Below are positions 43,415 to 52,622 of a stretch of 64,000 bases of DNA, piece after piece. The notes beneath the pieces were generated by a model. It saw nothing but the letters and a program-made list of their open reading frames with translations. It did no database searches and had not been told where the DNA came from. Both the position numbers and the translations under genes were made by a program. The stretch is from Clostridiales bacterium. Its GTDB lineage: Bacteria; Bacillota; Clostridia; Oscillospirales; Acutalibacteraceae. Where the stretch lies: contig JAIKWV010000007.1 of NCBI GenBank assembly GCA_024684435.1, positions 62,001 to 126,000 on the forward strand, in the 5' to 3' direction. Each line of letters begins with the position of its first letter. Position 1 is the first letter of the stretch.

Positions 43415-44191
43415 ATGGATAATACTTTTGAATTAGATGCTTCCTGCAGCTCATATTTGGGCGGAGGCAGAAGCGAAAATGAAGATAATTTTTACTTTGA
43501 CGGGAGAATACTCGCCAAGTCAAATAAAGGTATGAACAAGCTCATAAGCTCAAGAACCACCGTTGACCACCCTGTTGCCTATGCGGTCTTTGATGGGATC
43601 GGCGGAGCGCTTTACGGCGAAGAAGCTTCCTACACAACGGCTAAGATATTTGAAGATGGCGTAAGGACGCTGGACAAGCTGGTGGTGGAAGAGAAAAAGC
43701 TGCTTGCAAACATATGCAGCAGAGCGAGCGAGTCAATAAAATCTTTCGCAAAACATAAGCAGATCTCTCATATCGGGACAACGCTGGTGTCACTTTTGTT
43801 CAATGAAGAAGAGGTTTATGTCTGCAATGTGGGTGACAGCAAGGCGTTTTTGATAAGGGACGGGAATCTTTTAAAGATATCTAAGGATCACACCGACGAA
43901 GAATTTTTAAGATCCATGGGTGTTAATAAAAAGCCCTCATTGCTCCAATATATAGGTATCTCTTCGGAGGAAGGCGGGCTTGACCCTTATATTTCAAAGG
44001 GTAAGATCAAGAAAGGCGACGTGTATATAATTTGCAGCGACGGGATAACGGATTGTATGAATTTCCAGAGCTTATACATGCTTGCCAAAGAAGGAAAAAG
44101 CTCAGGTGATATAGTTTCCAACGTATTGCAATACGTTAAACAGGCAGACGGTCAGGACAATGCAACTATCATAGCAATACTTGTATCATAG
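43415..44191 (+). CDS. PP2C family Ser/Thr protein phosphatase
   Basis: A 258-residue PPM/PP2C phosphatase, the expected counter-enzyme of the kinase. Metal-binding motifs are NEDNFYFD at the start, FDGIGGALYGE, IGTTLVSLLF, NVGDSKAFLIRDG, ICSDGITDCM and DNATIIAI. No membrane segment. An ATG after TAGGGGAG. It ends 14 bases before the CpaF gene, linking the kinase/phosphatase pair to the pilus machine. Confidence 0.95.
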   Translation: MDNTFELDASCSSYLGGGRSENEDNFYFDGRILAKSNKGMNKLISSRTTVDHPVAYAVFDGIGGALYGEEASYTTAKIFEDGVRTLDKLVVEEKKLLANICSRASESIKSFAKHKQISHIGTTLVSLLFNEEEVYVCNVGDSKAFLIRDGNLLKISKDHTDEEFLRSMGVNKKPSLLQYIGISSEEGGLDPYISKGKIKKGDVYIICSDGITDCMNFQSLYMLAKEGKSSGDIVSNVLQYVKQADGQDNATIIAILVS

Positions 44192-44205
44192 AGTAGGTGA
44201 TTATT

Positions 44206-45438
44206 TTGGAAAACGAAGAAGATCTTGTATCAAGAATACGCAGAATCGTTACAGATGTTTTGCCGCTGAGCAAACTCAGCGACGAAGAGCTTGCTGATGA
44301 GATCGAGAGGATCGTTGACGAACAGACAAGCGGTCAGTACTTCCCCATACAGGAGAAAGTGCAGATGGCTCAGCAGGTGTACAGTTCTATCAGGGGCTTC
44401 GGAATACTTGATTCAATAATCAGTGATGAAACTGTTACCGAAGTAATGATAAACGGTGCCGATAATGTCTTTATCGAAAAGGACGGAAAGCTGAGCAAGC
44501 TGGAAGCCAGATTTGAAAATCAAAAAAGACTTGAGGACATTATACAGAGGATTGTGGGTATGGCAGGTCGAGAGGTCAACCAATCAAACCCCATATGCGA
44601 TACCAGACTACCGGATGGCTCCCGTGTCAATGTTGTGCTTCCTCCAATAGCGCTTTGCGGACCGACAATGACCATCAGAAAGTTTTCAAAGACGCCCATG
44701 ACCATAGACAAGCTTATTCAATACGGCTCGATTACAGAAGAAATTGCACAGAAGCTTGAAGTGCTTGTAAAATCTAAATACAACATTTTCATCAGTGGTG
44801 GTACAGGCTCCGGTAAGACGACTTTCCTGAACGCACTTTCCAATTTCATTCCCAAAGATGAACGAATCATTACAATAGAGGACTCTGCAGAGCTTCAGAT
44901 CAAAGGAATAGAAAATTTGGTCAGTATGGAAACAAGGAATTCAAATGCTTCCGGCGTTGGCGAAATAACGATAAGGGATCTGATAAAGACATCACTTCGT
45001 ATGAGACCGGAAAGGATAATTGTCGGTGAGGTGCGTGGAGCGGAAGCTCTTGATATGCTTCAGGCGATGAACACCGGACACGATGGTTCGCTCTCGACAG
45101 GTCATGCGAACTCAACGGAGGATATGCTGAGCCGTCTTGAAACAATGGTCTTGCAAGGTTCAGCCGGGTTGCCGCTTGAAGCTATACGACAACAGATTGC
45201 CTCTGCAGTCGACATTATCATACATCTTTCAAGGTTGAGGGATCGTTCAAGAAAAACTGTTGAGATAACGGAAGTTGTCGGCTATGAAAATGGGCAAATA
45301 AAACTTAATCCTTTATATGTTTTTGAAGAAGATGACAAGACTACCCTTGAAAAGGTATCAGGTTCACTTAAGAGGACCAAAAATCCGTTGAAAAATGATT
45401 TCAAATTGAAATTGTCGGGATACAGAGGAAAAATATAA
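44206..45438 (+). CDS. cpaF: Tad pilus assembly/secretion ATPase CpaF (TadA)
   Basis: The hexameric motor of the Tad (type IVc) pilus. About 410 residues: an N-terminal helical domain, TEVMINGADNVFIE, Walker A GGTGSGKT (198-205), and the GEVRGAEALDMLQAMNTGHD Walker B/His-box region. The TTG at 44206 has AGGTGA five bases upstream and is preferred; a GTG at 44197 is possible. It belongs to the CpaF/TadA family rather than the PilB or GspE group, judged by these motifs and the Tad neighbours. Confidence 0.95.
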   Translation: MENEEDLVSRIRRIVTDVLPLSKLSDEELADEIERIVDEQTSGQYFPIQEKVQMAQQVYSSIRGFGILDSIISDETVTEVMINGADNVFIEKDGKLSKLEARFENQKRLEDIIQRIVGMAGREVNQSNPICDTRLPDGSRVNVVLPPIALCGPTMTIRKFSKTPMTIDKLIQYGSITEEIAQKLEVLVKSKYNIFISGGTGSGKTTFLNALSNFIPKDERIITIEDSAELQIKGIENLVSMETRNSNASGVGEITIRDLIKTSLRMRPERIIVGEVRGAEALDMLQAMNTGHDGSLSTGHANSTEDMLSRLETMVLQGSAGLPLEAIRQQIASAVDIIIHLSRLRDRSRKTVEITEVVGYENGQIKLNPLYVFEEDDKTTLEKVSGSLKRTKNPLKNDFKLKLSGYRGKI

Positions 45439-45459
45439 CTTTGGGGAGAGCAGATAAAA

Positions 45460-46515
45460 ATGAAAATACGTTTGCTGATTTTAGAAGATGATTCAACCTA
45501 TTTGCAAAGAGTTGTATCTATTTTTAACAACAAGTTCGGCAATGAGCTTGAGATCTACTCTTTTACGGAAATAGATGCAGCGATACAATGTTTAGGCGAC
45601 AAAAACATAGATGTGTTTTTAGCGAGCAGTTCCTTTAACATAGATTTTACTATGGTGCCTAAGAAATGCGGATTTGCGTATTTTGTAGAGAGTACAGATA
45701 TCGACCGATACAACAATCAGAAAGCGATATGCAAATTTCAGCGCGCAGAGCTGATATATAAGCAAATTTTGAGCCTGTATGCGGAACAGACGCCTAATAT
45801 AATAGGCTCGGCGGGGAATCGTAACAGCTCCATGAAGGTCATAACCTTTTCAACTCCTGCCGGTGGAACAGGTACTTCAACTATCGCAGCGGCCTGTGCT
45901 GTTAATCTTGCGGGCAAGGGCTATCGGGTGCTCTACCTTAACTTGCAGAAATATGGAGATGCCGATGCGTACTTTTCATGTGACGGACAATTTGATTTCA
46001 GTGATATAATATACGCAGTGAAAAGCAACAAGTCAAACAGGACCATAAAATTGCAGAGTACGGTAAAGCAGGATGCTACAGGTGTAAGCTTCTACTCGTC
46101 TGTGAAAGTGGCTTTGGATATATTGGAATTCAATATAAACGATTATGTTACCTTGCTTAATGAATTGCAGGCGCTGGGAGAATATGATTATGTTATAACG
46201 GATATGGACTTTCCGTCAAAGAGAGAAGACTTTAAGGCTTTTGAAAACTGCAGAAATGTTGTTTTAGTTTCTGATGGCACAAGTACCACACTTGCAAAAA
46301 TAGACAGAATGTTAAAAGCTGTTCAGATAATTGATTCTTACTCAGAGTATTCAATACAGCCGCGATTCCTTATGATCAAAAACAAGAGCAGGGGAGTTTT
46401 GGATGGATACAAAGAGATAAAGGTCATCGGAGAGTTTCCTCTTTACGAGTCCGGAACTCCTGCACAATTGGCAAGGCAGTTGTCTATGTCGAATGTATTT
46501 GAACAGTTGATATAG
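45460..46515 (+). CDS. CpaE/TadZ-like pilus localisation protein
   Basis: 351 residues. The N-terminal ~110 form a receiver-like domain (RLLILEDDSTYLQRVVSIF); the rest is a ParA/MinD-type fold with the degenerate P-loop STPAGGTGTSTIAAACAVNLA, quoted in part, where the signature lysines are replaced. This is typical for CpaE/TadZ proteins, which place the Tad machine at the pole or elsewhere. VITDMDFPS is the Walker B-like strand. A 21-base gap follows cpaF. A second, longer-spaced CpaE-like gene occurs at 59859. Confidence 0.88.
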   Translation: MKIRLLILEDDSTYLQRVVSIFNNKFGNELEIYSFTEIDAAIQCLGDKNIDVFLASSSFNIDFTMVPKKCGFAYFVESTDIDRYNNQKAICKFQRAELIYKQILSLYAEQTPNIIGSAGNRNSSMKVITFSTPAGGTGTSTIAAACAVNLAGKGYRVLYLNLQKYGDADAYFSCDGQFDFSDIIYAVKSNKSNRTIKLQSTVKQDATGVSFYSSVKVALDILEFNINDYVTLLNELQALGEYDYVITDMDFPSKREDFKAFENCRNVVLVSDGTSTTLAKIDRMLKAVQIIDSYSEYSIQPRFLMIKNKSRGVLDGYKEIKVIGEFPLYESGTPAQLARQLSMSNVFEQLI

Positions 46516-46528
46516 GGGGAGCGCAAAA

Positions 46529-47395
46529 ATGGCAAAAATGAAAGATAAAAACAAGAAAAAAGTGGAAGAACCTCTATTTGTTGTTTCGGCAACAAACCAA
46601 AAGCTTCTGAACTACAAGGTCTACCGGATGACGTCGAATGAAAAAATGGGATACTTCCTTTTAGCTTTCATCGTGGGTGCGTTTATCGGTCTCCTGTTTT
46701 ACGGCGGCATGGCACAAGACGATTTTGGCAATCCGACAAAATGGACGCACATAATAAATGTTGCGATAATGATATTGGTCGGTACGATCTCCGGCAAGGT
46801 CTTTTTGCCAATAAGGAGAGATCAGATAATAGCAAAGCGTAAAAAGGTACTCAGAGAACAGTTTATTGCGCTTCTTGATTCTCTTTCAACCTCCATTGCC
46901 TCCGGTAAGAATGTTCCAAACGCCTTCCTTGCCGCAAGAGATGACCTTAGGATCCAGTATCCGGAAGAGGCTTACATAATCCAGGAGGTCAACAATATTT
47001 TAAGCGGAATAAGAAATAATATCGAAGTTGGCTCGATGCTCGTTGATTTCGGTGAAAGAAGCGGTATACAGGACATTCAAACATTCGGCAGAGTTTTTGA
47101 GATAGCTTTTGCAAAGGGTGCTAACCTTAAAGAAGTTGTCAGGAACAGCAACTCTATCTTAAGCACCAAGATCGAAATTGAAGAAGAAATCAACACCAAG
47201 GTAGCGTCAACAAAAAATGAGCAACTCATAATGCTTGTTATGCCTATTGTTCTTGTCAGTATGATAAAAATGAGCGGCGGAGATTTTGCAAAGAATTTCA
47301 CAACGCCTACCGGAATATTGACAACGACGATCGCAATAGGCTTCTTTGTAGTAGCTTACTTTATTGGCCGCAAAATACTTGCAATTGAGGTGTAA
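46529..47395 (+). CDS. tadB: Tad inner-membrane platform protein TadB-like
   Basis: A 288-residue membrane protein with a lysine-rich start (KDKNKKKVEEP), two helices around 48-90, a cytosolic T2SSF domain (FIALLDSLSTSIASGKNVPN, then FGERSGIQDIQTFGRVFE) and two C-terminal helices. With TadC it forms the membrane platform for pilin extraction. It lies 13 bases after the CpaE gene and 2 bases before TadC. Confidence 0.9.
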   Translation: MAKMKDKNKKKVEEPLFVVSATNQKLLNYKVYRMTSNEKMGYFLLAFIVGAFIGLLFYGGMAQDDFGNPTKWTHIINVAIMILVGTISGKVFLPIRRDQIIAKRKKVLREQFIALLDSLSTSIASGKNVPNAFLAARDDLRIQYPEEAYIIQEVNNILSGIRNNIEVGSMLVDFGERSGIQDIQTFGRVFEIAFAKGANLKEVVRNSNSILSTKIEIEEEINTKVASTKNEQLIMLVMPIVLVSMIKMSGGDFAKNFTTPTGILTTTIAIGFFVVAYFIGRKILAIEV

Positions 47396-47397
47396 TT

Positions 47398-48282
47398 ATG
47401 ACGTTGGATATTATTCTCGGAATAGTTTTTTTATCAATATCTGTTTTAGTAAGCCTGATATTTATTATTCTTCTCTTGTCTTCGGAGGAATATGACGAAT
47501 ATATTGCACCCCTCGATCACAAAGACTTCATTTTTGTTGAGATCTTCGGCGTCGGATTTAAGCTTCTTAAGATTATAAAATTCCAGTACAAAACGTCAAT
47601 AGCGAGAAAGACAAGGGATCAGATCAATGCGCTTTACGGCGAGAAATATGCGGATTATTATCTTCAGGTCTATTATGCGCAGAAGATCAGCCTGAGTTAT
47701 TTCAGCTTTGCCGCCATATCCGCAGTTGCGGCAATGATGGAAGGAACGAACAGGATCTTATTCTTTGTTATTGCTATAGTTGTTGCTTTTGTTGTTTATT
47801 ATTTCTATTCCCTCGCCACAGGCAGAAAGATCAAAACCAGAAGCGAGCAGTTTGCGTTGGAGTTCCCGAACGCTGTTTCGACAATAGCCCTGCTTGTTAA
47901 TTCCGGTATGATCCTGCGTGACGCATGGAAGGAAGTTGCTTTTTCCAACGAAAGCCTGTTGTCCTTTGAAATGAGAAGGGTAAACGAAGATATTTCCAAC
48001 GGTATAGCAGAGTCCGATGCGTTTTACAGCTTTGCAAACCGCTGTGTTACGCCTGAGATAAAAAAATTCACGTCAATCGTTATCCAGGGTCTTGAAAAGG
48101 GCAGCAAAGACCTTGCGGCCGCCCTGGAAAACCAGAACCGTGAGCTCTGGGAGAGCAAAAAACAAAAAACCCTGAAGAAAGGTGAGCTTGCCTCAAATAA
48201 GCTGCTTATTCCGCTGCTTATAATGTTCTTCGGAGTGCTTGTTCTGGTAATAGTTCCGGTTATTTCCAATCTCGGTCTTTAA
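47398..48282 (+). CDS. tadC: Tad inner-membrane platform protein TadC-like
   Basis: 294 residues with an N-terminal helix (about 3-28), two central helices (about 95-140), a T2SSF domain (FALEFPNAVSTIALLVNSGM, IRKFTSIVIQGLEKGSKDL-like region) and a C-terminal helix (LLIPLLIMFFGVLVLVIVPV). Pairs with TadB. It ends 46 bases before the pilin gene. Confidence 0.9.
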   Translation: MTLDIILGIVFLSISVLVSLIFIILLLSSEEYDEYIAPLDHKDFIFVEIFGVGFKLLKIIKFQYKTSIARKTRDQINALYGEKYADYYLQVYYAQKISLSYFSFAAISAVAAMMEGTNRILFFVIAIVVAFVVYYFYSLATGRKIKTRSEQFALEFPNAVSTIALLVNSGMILRDAWKEVAFSNESLLSFEMRRVNEDISNGIAESDAFYSFANRCVTPEIKKFTSIVIQGLEKGSKDLAAALENQNRELWESKKQKTLKKGELASNKLLIPLLIMFFGVLVLVIVPVISNLGL

Positions 48283-48328
48283 TTGACCGCAGTCTTAAGC
48301 AAGAATAAAAAATGAGGAGGTGAGCAGG

Positions 48329-48547
48329 ATGTCAGAATTACTTCTTAAGATCTATTTAATGGGATGCAACGCAAAGAAAAAGGCTATGGATATGATAAAG
48401 TCAGAGAGCGGCGAAACAAACATAATCGCTATCGTTCTTCTTATAGTTATCGTAATCGCTCTTGCCGTAATTTTCAGAACTCAGATCACAAATCTTGTAA
48501 CAAGAGTCTGGTCGAGAATTTTCACTGACGCAAATACATTCACTTAA
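48329..48547 (+). CDS. Flp1-like major pilin
   Basis: A 72-residue pilin precursor. A hydrophilic leader with KSESGETN precedes the single hydrophobic helix IIAIVLLIVIVIALAVIF, followed by a short polar tail (RTQITNLVTRVWSRIF). This matches the Flp1-like family of Firmicute Tad systems; cleavage by the peptidase at 48620 is expected near SG/ETN but is not certain. An ATG 8 bases after a perfect AGGAGG is chosen over a GTG inside that site. Likely the main shaft subunit and highly expressed. Confidence 0.88.
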   Translation: MSELLLKIYLMGCNAKKKAMDMIKSESGETNIIAIVLLIVIVIALAVIFRTQITNLVTRVWSRIFTDANTFT

Positions 48548-48565
48548 TATCTTTGCGCATTATTT

Positions 48566-48592
48566 CATCCTGCCGAACAAAACGGCAGGATG
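48566..48592 (+). other. Hairpin after the pilin gene
   Basis: Perfect 10-base stem CATCCTGCCG/CGGCAGGATG with a 7-base A-rich loop and no T-tract after it. It probably protects the pilin mRNA 3' end or partly terminates, so that pilin exceeds the downstream genes. Confidence 0.7.
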
Positions 48593-48619
48593 AATATCCC
48601 GTGATTTTGGAGGGGTATT

Positions 48620-49303
48620 TTGAAATACGCTGTTTTAGCAGCGGTCACTGTAGTGACGGCAGTCTGCGAGTTTTTATATTGCTCTTATATGGGCGTTTTT
48701 GAATCAAAATTTAATATCAAAAAAAGCGAGAAATATACATCGGAAGAATTGGTTCCCTACAGCGGGATCAAAATTATTTTGATAATGATCGGTTGTGTGG
48801 CGGTTGCCGCCGCCATACAGGTGTTATTTATAAAAAATGAACTTCCCTTAAACTATTATATAAAGTTTTATTTTCTTTATGTTATAGTTTTCGCCGCTGC
48901 CGTTATCGACAGCAAGATGAAGCTGATACCGAACATACTCATTCTTTCCGGACTGGTGGTCCGTGTGCTCATATATGTGTATGAGATACTTAAAGTGGAA
49001 GGGTTTAAGGACATAATAAAAAGCGACCTTCTCGGGTTTGCCGCAGGCTTTGGTCTGCTTGCCCTTATTTCGGCAATCACAAAGCAGGGAATAGGCTTCG
49101 GTGACGCTAAGATTTTCGGCTTGATAGGGCTTTTCGGCGGTATGCCGTGTACGATAAGTACCCTGTTCATTTCCGTGATCGTGTCTGCGGTCGCCTCGAT
49201 AATTTTCTTGGCAACAAGGAAGAAAAACAAAAAAGGTTCTTTCCCGTTCGGTCCATGCATTGCAGCCGGATACATAGTGACAATGCTTTTATCAAACTAT
49301 TGA
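48620..49303 (+). CDS. Prepilin peptidase (A24 family, CpaA/TadV-like)
   Basis: An aspartic membrane peptidase, 227 residues and about six helices. The two catalytic aspartates are in AAVIDSKMKLIPN and GIGFGDAKIFG. It lacks the N-terminal methyltransferase/zinc domain of PilD, as usual for Tad peptidases. The start is TTG at 48620 with a GGAGGGG site. Processes the adjacent Flp pilin and probably the TadE/G-like proteins. Confidence 0.93.
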   Translation: MKYAVLAAVTVVTAVCEFLYCSYMGVFESKFNIKKSEKYTSEELVPYSGIKIILIMIGCVAVAAAIQVLFIKNELPLNYYIKFYFLYVIVFAAAVIDSKMKLIPNILILSGLVVRVLIYVYEILKVEGFKDIIKSDLLGFAAGFGLLALISAITKQGIGFGDAKIFGLIGLFGGMPCTISTLFISVIVSAVASIIFLATRKKNKKGSFPFGPCIAAGYIVTMLLSNY

Positions 49304-49320
49304 TTTAGGAGAGTAATGTA

Positions 49321-50781
49321 ATGAAAAACAATAAATTACTTGCGATTATCGGATTGATATTTTTAAATGTTGTTGCAGGTTATCTCGTTATATCTGTGGC
49401 TATCAGCGGTGCAAGCAAATTCGAAAAGACCGTAAAGAAGGCGCAGGATTATTGCGACCAAAAACTTTACCAGAAATCAATAGAAGAGTACGATAAAGCT
49501 TTAGCTATCAAGGACAGTCCGGAAATATGCGTTAAGCAGATCGAGGTCTACGATAAAGGAATCGAATACGGCGAGTTTACAAATTCCTATGATATGCAGA
49601 TCAGTGTGGACAACATGGTGGAAAAGTACTATAAAAATGCCAAGGTATATGAGGCGGCATGTAATCTGTGTATGAAATATGAGAATTACGAAGCCTGCGT
49701 CAGGTATGTTAAGCAGGCAAAGAGCCAGAAGGTAAAAACCGACGCATTAAATAAAATTTATGAAGAGATCAGATATGTTTATCAGAACGAGTACACCATG
49801 TATGAAAACGTATCCACCGAGATTAACGGCGATTATCTGGTAGAGACAAACGGCATGGTATCTGTAATAGATGCCAAGGGTGAAAGCGTCGTTCCCGGAA
49901 AATACCTTTGGGCGACCCATTTCAGCCCGGAAATGAAGGTCGGAAAAACGTCAGTAAAATATGCTATTGTGTCTAAGTACGACAATGAGTCAAAGCAGAT
50001 AAATTATATTGTTGATAATACAGGTAAAAAGGAAATCTACATCGACGGTCAGATAAACGGCGCTTACGCAATAAGCGAGGTCAAAGAGGGCAACGTCTCA
50101 AAGTACATATTCCCTTGCCACATAGGTAACCAGCATTTCTATTACAGTTTTGACCCTGTTACCGAGCAGGTCAAGCAGATCAGCGGTCCCTATCTTTTCG
50201 CCGGAGCTTACAGAAATGGTCTGGCTGCGGTGAAGATCGCCGAAAACAATTGGCAGATAATTGACGGCAGCGGAAAACCTGTGGATAAGGATTTCACAGA
50301 CGTTGTTTTGAACGAAGCAGCCGAGTGTTCGCCTAAGGGTCTTATCATCGCCGCCAAAAACGGCAAATATCAGATCTACAAACTAAACAAATCAGGAAAA
50401 CCGGAAGTGGTCAAGGACTTCTCATGTGACGGAGCCAAGGCTTTTGTTGACGGAACATATGCTGCTTACAAATCCGGCGACAAATGGGGCTTTGTGGACA
50501 GCGCAGGCAAAGTTTTGATAGACCCCAAGTATCAGGATGCGCGTTCTTTCTCACAGGGCATGGCTGCGGTCAGCGTTAACGGGCTGTGGAAGTTTATAAA
50601 TACCTCTGACAACGTAGTTATAGACTCAACCAAGGTGGACGAATCAACGGACTCCGGCGCTACGGGATTTACAAACGTCAAGGATTTCAGCGCCTCGGGC
50701 AAGTGCTTTGTGGAGGACGGCGGATATTGGACGAGCTTGCAGCTCTATTATGTAGAGGATAGCAACAATAAGAAAGGTTAA
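49321..50781 (+). CDS. Membrane-anchored TPR and WG-repeat protein
   Basis: 486 residues: an N-terminal membrane helix (about 8-28), TPR-like helices (YQKSIEEYDKALAIKD and on to about 150), and then an extracytoplasmic beta-rich region of WG/KWG repeats (for example KWGFVDSAGKVLIDPKYQDA and GLWKFINTSDNVVIDS). WG repeats are thought to be protein-binding propeller-like units. By position and TPRs it could replace TadD, the pilus assembly lipoprotein, but no lipobox is present. An ATG after TAGGAG. Confidence 0.8.
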   Translation: MKNNKLLAIIGLIFLNVVAGYLVISVAISGASKFEKTVKKAQDYCDQKLYQKSIEEYDKALAIKDSPEICVKQIEVYDKGIEYGEFTNSYDMQISVDNMVEKYYKNAKVYEAACNLCMKYENYEACVRYVKQAKSQKVKTDALNKIYEEIRYVYQNEYTMYENVSTEINGDYLVETNGMVSVIDAKGESVVPGKYLWATHFSPEMKVGKTSVKYAIVSKYDNESKQINYIVDNTGKKEIYIDGQINGAYAISEVKEGNVSKYIFPCHIGNQHFYYSFDPVTEQVKQISGPYLFAGAYRNGLAAVKIAENNWQIIDGSGKPVDKDFTDVVLNEAAECSPKGLIIAAKNGKYQIYKLNKSGKPEVVKDFSCDGAKAFVDGTYAAYKSGDKWGFVDSAGKVLIDPKYQDARSFSQGMAAVSVNGLWKFINTSDNVVIDSTKVDESTDSGATGFTNVKDFSASGKCFVEDGGYWTSLQLYYVEDSNNKKG

Positions 50782-50787
50782 CAGCCA

Positions 50788-52584
50788 ATGAAAAGTATTT
50801 TTTCAAAAAAAGAAAATGCGGAAGTAATGGTTGAGGCATCGCTGATCTTAGCCATTGCGGTGATTTGTATTTTCTCACTGTTTTATGTTGGCATAATAAT
50901 GTATCATCAGACTACAATAACCGCTGTCGCTAATCAGACAGCGGCTAATGTGGCTCAGGTTTACGGCAATCAGTATAAAGATCCTGTTACCGGATACGTT
51001 GACGTTTCCAACCTGGACAAAGAAGGAATAGTCAACAAAATGAAAAGCCAGGACTACGCCAATAATATTTCCAAGGTCGCGGAGTGGTTTTCCAAGTACA
51101 GGATAGCCAAGACCCAGGTTCTTAAAGCAAAAAATCCCACAGTAGATGTCAGAATAGAAAATAAGAAGGGTACGCTTTTGCGCGCACAAGTGGTGGTGGA
51201 CGTTTCTGCTTCCTATGACAACCCCTTTGTCAAGTTCTTTAACATAAAAAATTCTACTCTTACATATAAAGCCGAAGGCAGAGCCGACTGTTACGAGCTT
51301 ATGGATTATGTGAATATAATAGAGGCGGCGGATAAGATCGACGTCACCGAAAACTTCCTTGTCACTTTCCATAATAAGGACGACAGCGTGTATAAAGTAG
51401 TTGAGGTCATGCACGATATGAGCATAGAGGACACCTCAAAGCTTTCATCGGCGGAGAAGACCCGCTTCCCTGCCAATCCTACTCTTAAGGGAGAAAGATT
51501 CTACCGCTGGAAGACTGCCACCGGTGAAACTTTTACAAAGAAAACCATAGTGACCGGCAATATGGATGTTTACGCAGAGTATGACTGCCGCGTCATATTT
51601 ACAAAATTTGACAATAAGACTCAATATACCATGAAATACGCCCACAGGAACCAGCCCTTCAAGAACGGGGGATCGGCGTTGCCGGCGGGGCCCAACACCA
51701 ACGGGAGAGATAAATTTTACTGCTGGTGGTACAATAACGCCGTGTTTAACGCAAACACAGTTGTGCCCGACGCAGATACCATAACCGTTACCACGGTCAA
51801 GTATTACTGGGTAGAGTTTAATGCTAACGGCGGCTCTGTGGGAGAGAATGTCAGGTTCGTAGCTCCCGGCAGCGCAGTAGGGACTTTGCCCAATCCGTCC
51901 AGAACAAATTACGACTTCCTCGGCTGGTTTACAGCAACGGAGGGCGGCAACAAATACAGCAGCGGCAATAAGATAAACAGCAATGTGATACTTTATGCCC
52001 ACTGGCTTAGACGGTGTTTGGTGACATTTAACGCCAACGGCGGCTCTGTCGGTGAGAGCGGCAGATACGTTTCCAAGGGCGATGCTGTAGGAAAGCTGCC
52101 CACCCCGTCAAGGGCCTATTATAACTTCCTTGGTTGGTTCACAGCGCCGAGCGGCGGTCAACAGTACGGTTCAGGCAGCAAGATCAATGACGATATTACT
52201 CTTTATGCTCACTGGGAATGTACACACCCTGGTGGTTACCGCTCAAATTGGTATACTGTTCAAGACGATTGTCATTGGATAATAACAAAAAGGGACTGCA
52301 ATTTGTGTGGTAAAAAAGGTGTTGATGAGCGCAAAGACCCAAGTGATCATGATTGGGGATATTGCAATCGTGTACATAATGTTGGCTACAAATTAAGTTT
52401 CCATACCAGCGCTGATAGTTATAATGTTACAACCAAAGGCAGACATATCATCTGTGTAAAGTGCCATGCGAGTCAAGGTAGATGGAGTTTCTGGTGTACA
52501 CAACACAGCCGTTATGGTAAATCAACCGTCGCAGATTATTATTGGACGTGGGCTGGCGCAGGAGAGGTTCCGTGTCCATATTGA
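50788..52584 (+). CDS. TadE-like minor pilin fused to InlB-type B-repeats
   Basis: 598 residues. The N-terminus (KENAEVMVEASLILAIAVIC) is a TadE pseudopilin leader and helix. The ectodomain has about three Listeria-Bacteroides B-repeats, each ending in LGWFTA and YAHW (VEFNANGGSVGENVRF and VTFNANGGSVGESGRY), as in internalin B. A Cys/His-rich C-terminal module (from CTHPGGYRSNWY, with CNLCGKKG and CVKCHASQG) of different base composition follows; it may bind zinc. This looks like a tip adhesin assembled by the Tad machine. The role is inferred. It begins 6 bases after the WG gene. Confidence 0.82.
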   Translation: MKSIFSKKENAEVMVEASLILAIAVICIFSLFYVGIIMYHQTTITAVANQTAANVAQVYGNQYKDPVTGYVDVSNLDKEGIVNKMKSQDYANNISKVAEWFSKYRIAKTQVLKAKNPTVDVRIENKKGTLLRAQVVVDVSASYDNPFVKFFNIKNSTLTYKAEGRADCYELMDYVNIIEAADKIDVTENFLVTFHNKDDSVYKVVEVMHDMSIEDTSKLSSAEKTRFPANPTLKGERFYRWKTATGETFTKKTIVTGNMDVYAEYDCRVIFTKFDNKTQYTMKYAHRNQPFKNGGSALPAGPNTNGRDKFYCWWYNNAVFNANTVVPDADTITVTTVKYYWVEFNANGGSVGENVRFVAPGSAVGTLPNPSRTNYDFLGWFTATEGGNKYSSGNKINSNVILYAHWLRRCLVTFNANGGSVGESGRYVSKGDAVGKLPTPSRAYYNFLGWFTAPSGGQQYGSGSKINDDITLYAHWECTHPGGYRSNWYTVQDDCHWIITKRDCNLCGKKGVDERKDPSDHDWGYCNRVHNVGYKLSFHTSADSYNVTTKGRHIICVKCHASQGRWSFWCTQHSRYGKSTVADYYWTWAGAGEVPCPY

Positions 52585-52622
52585 TGATTTAATAGAATAT
52601 TATATAAAGTGGTGATTTGCAG

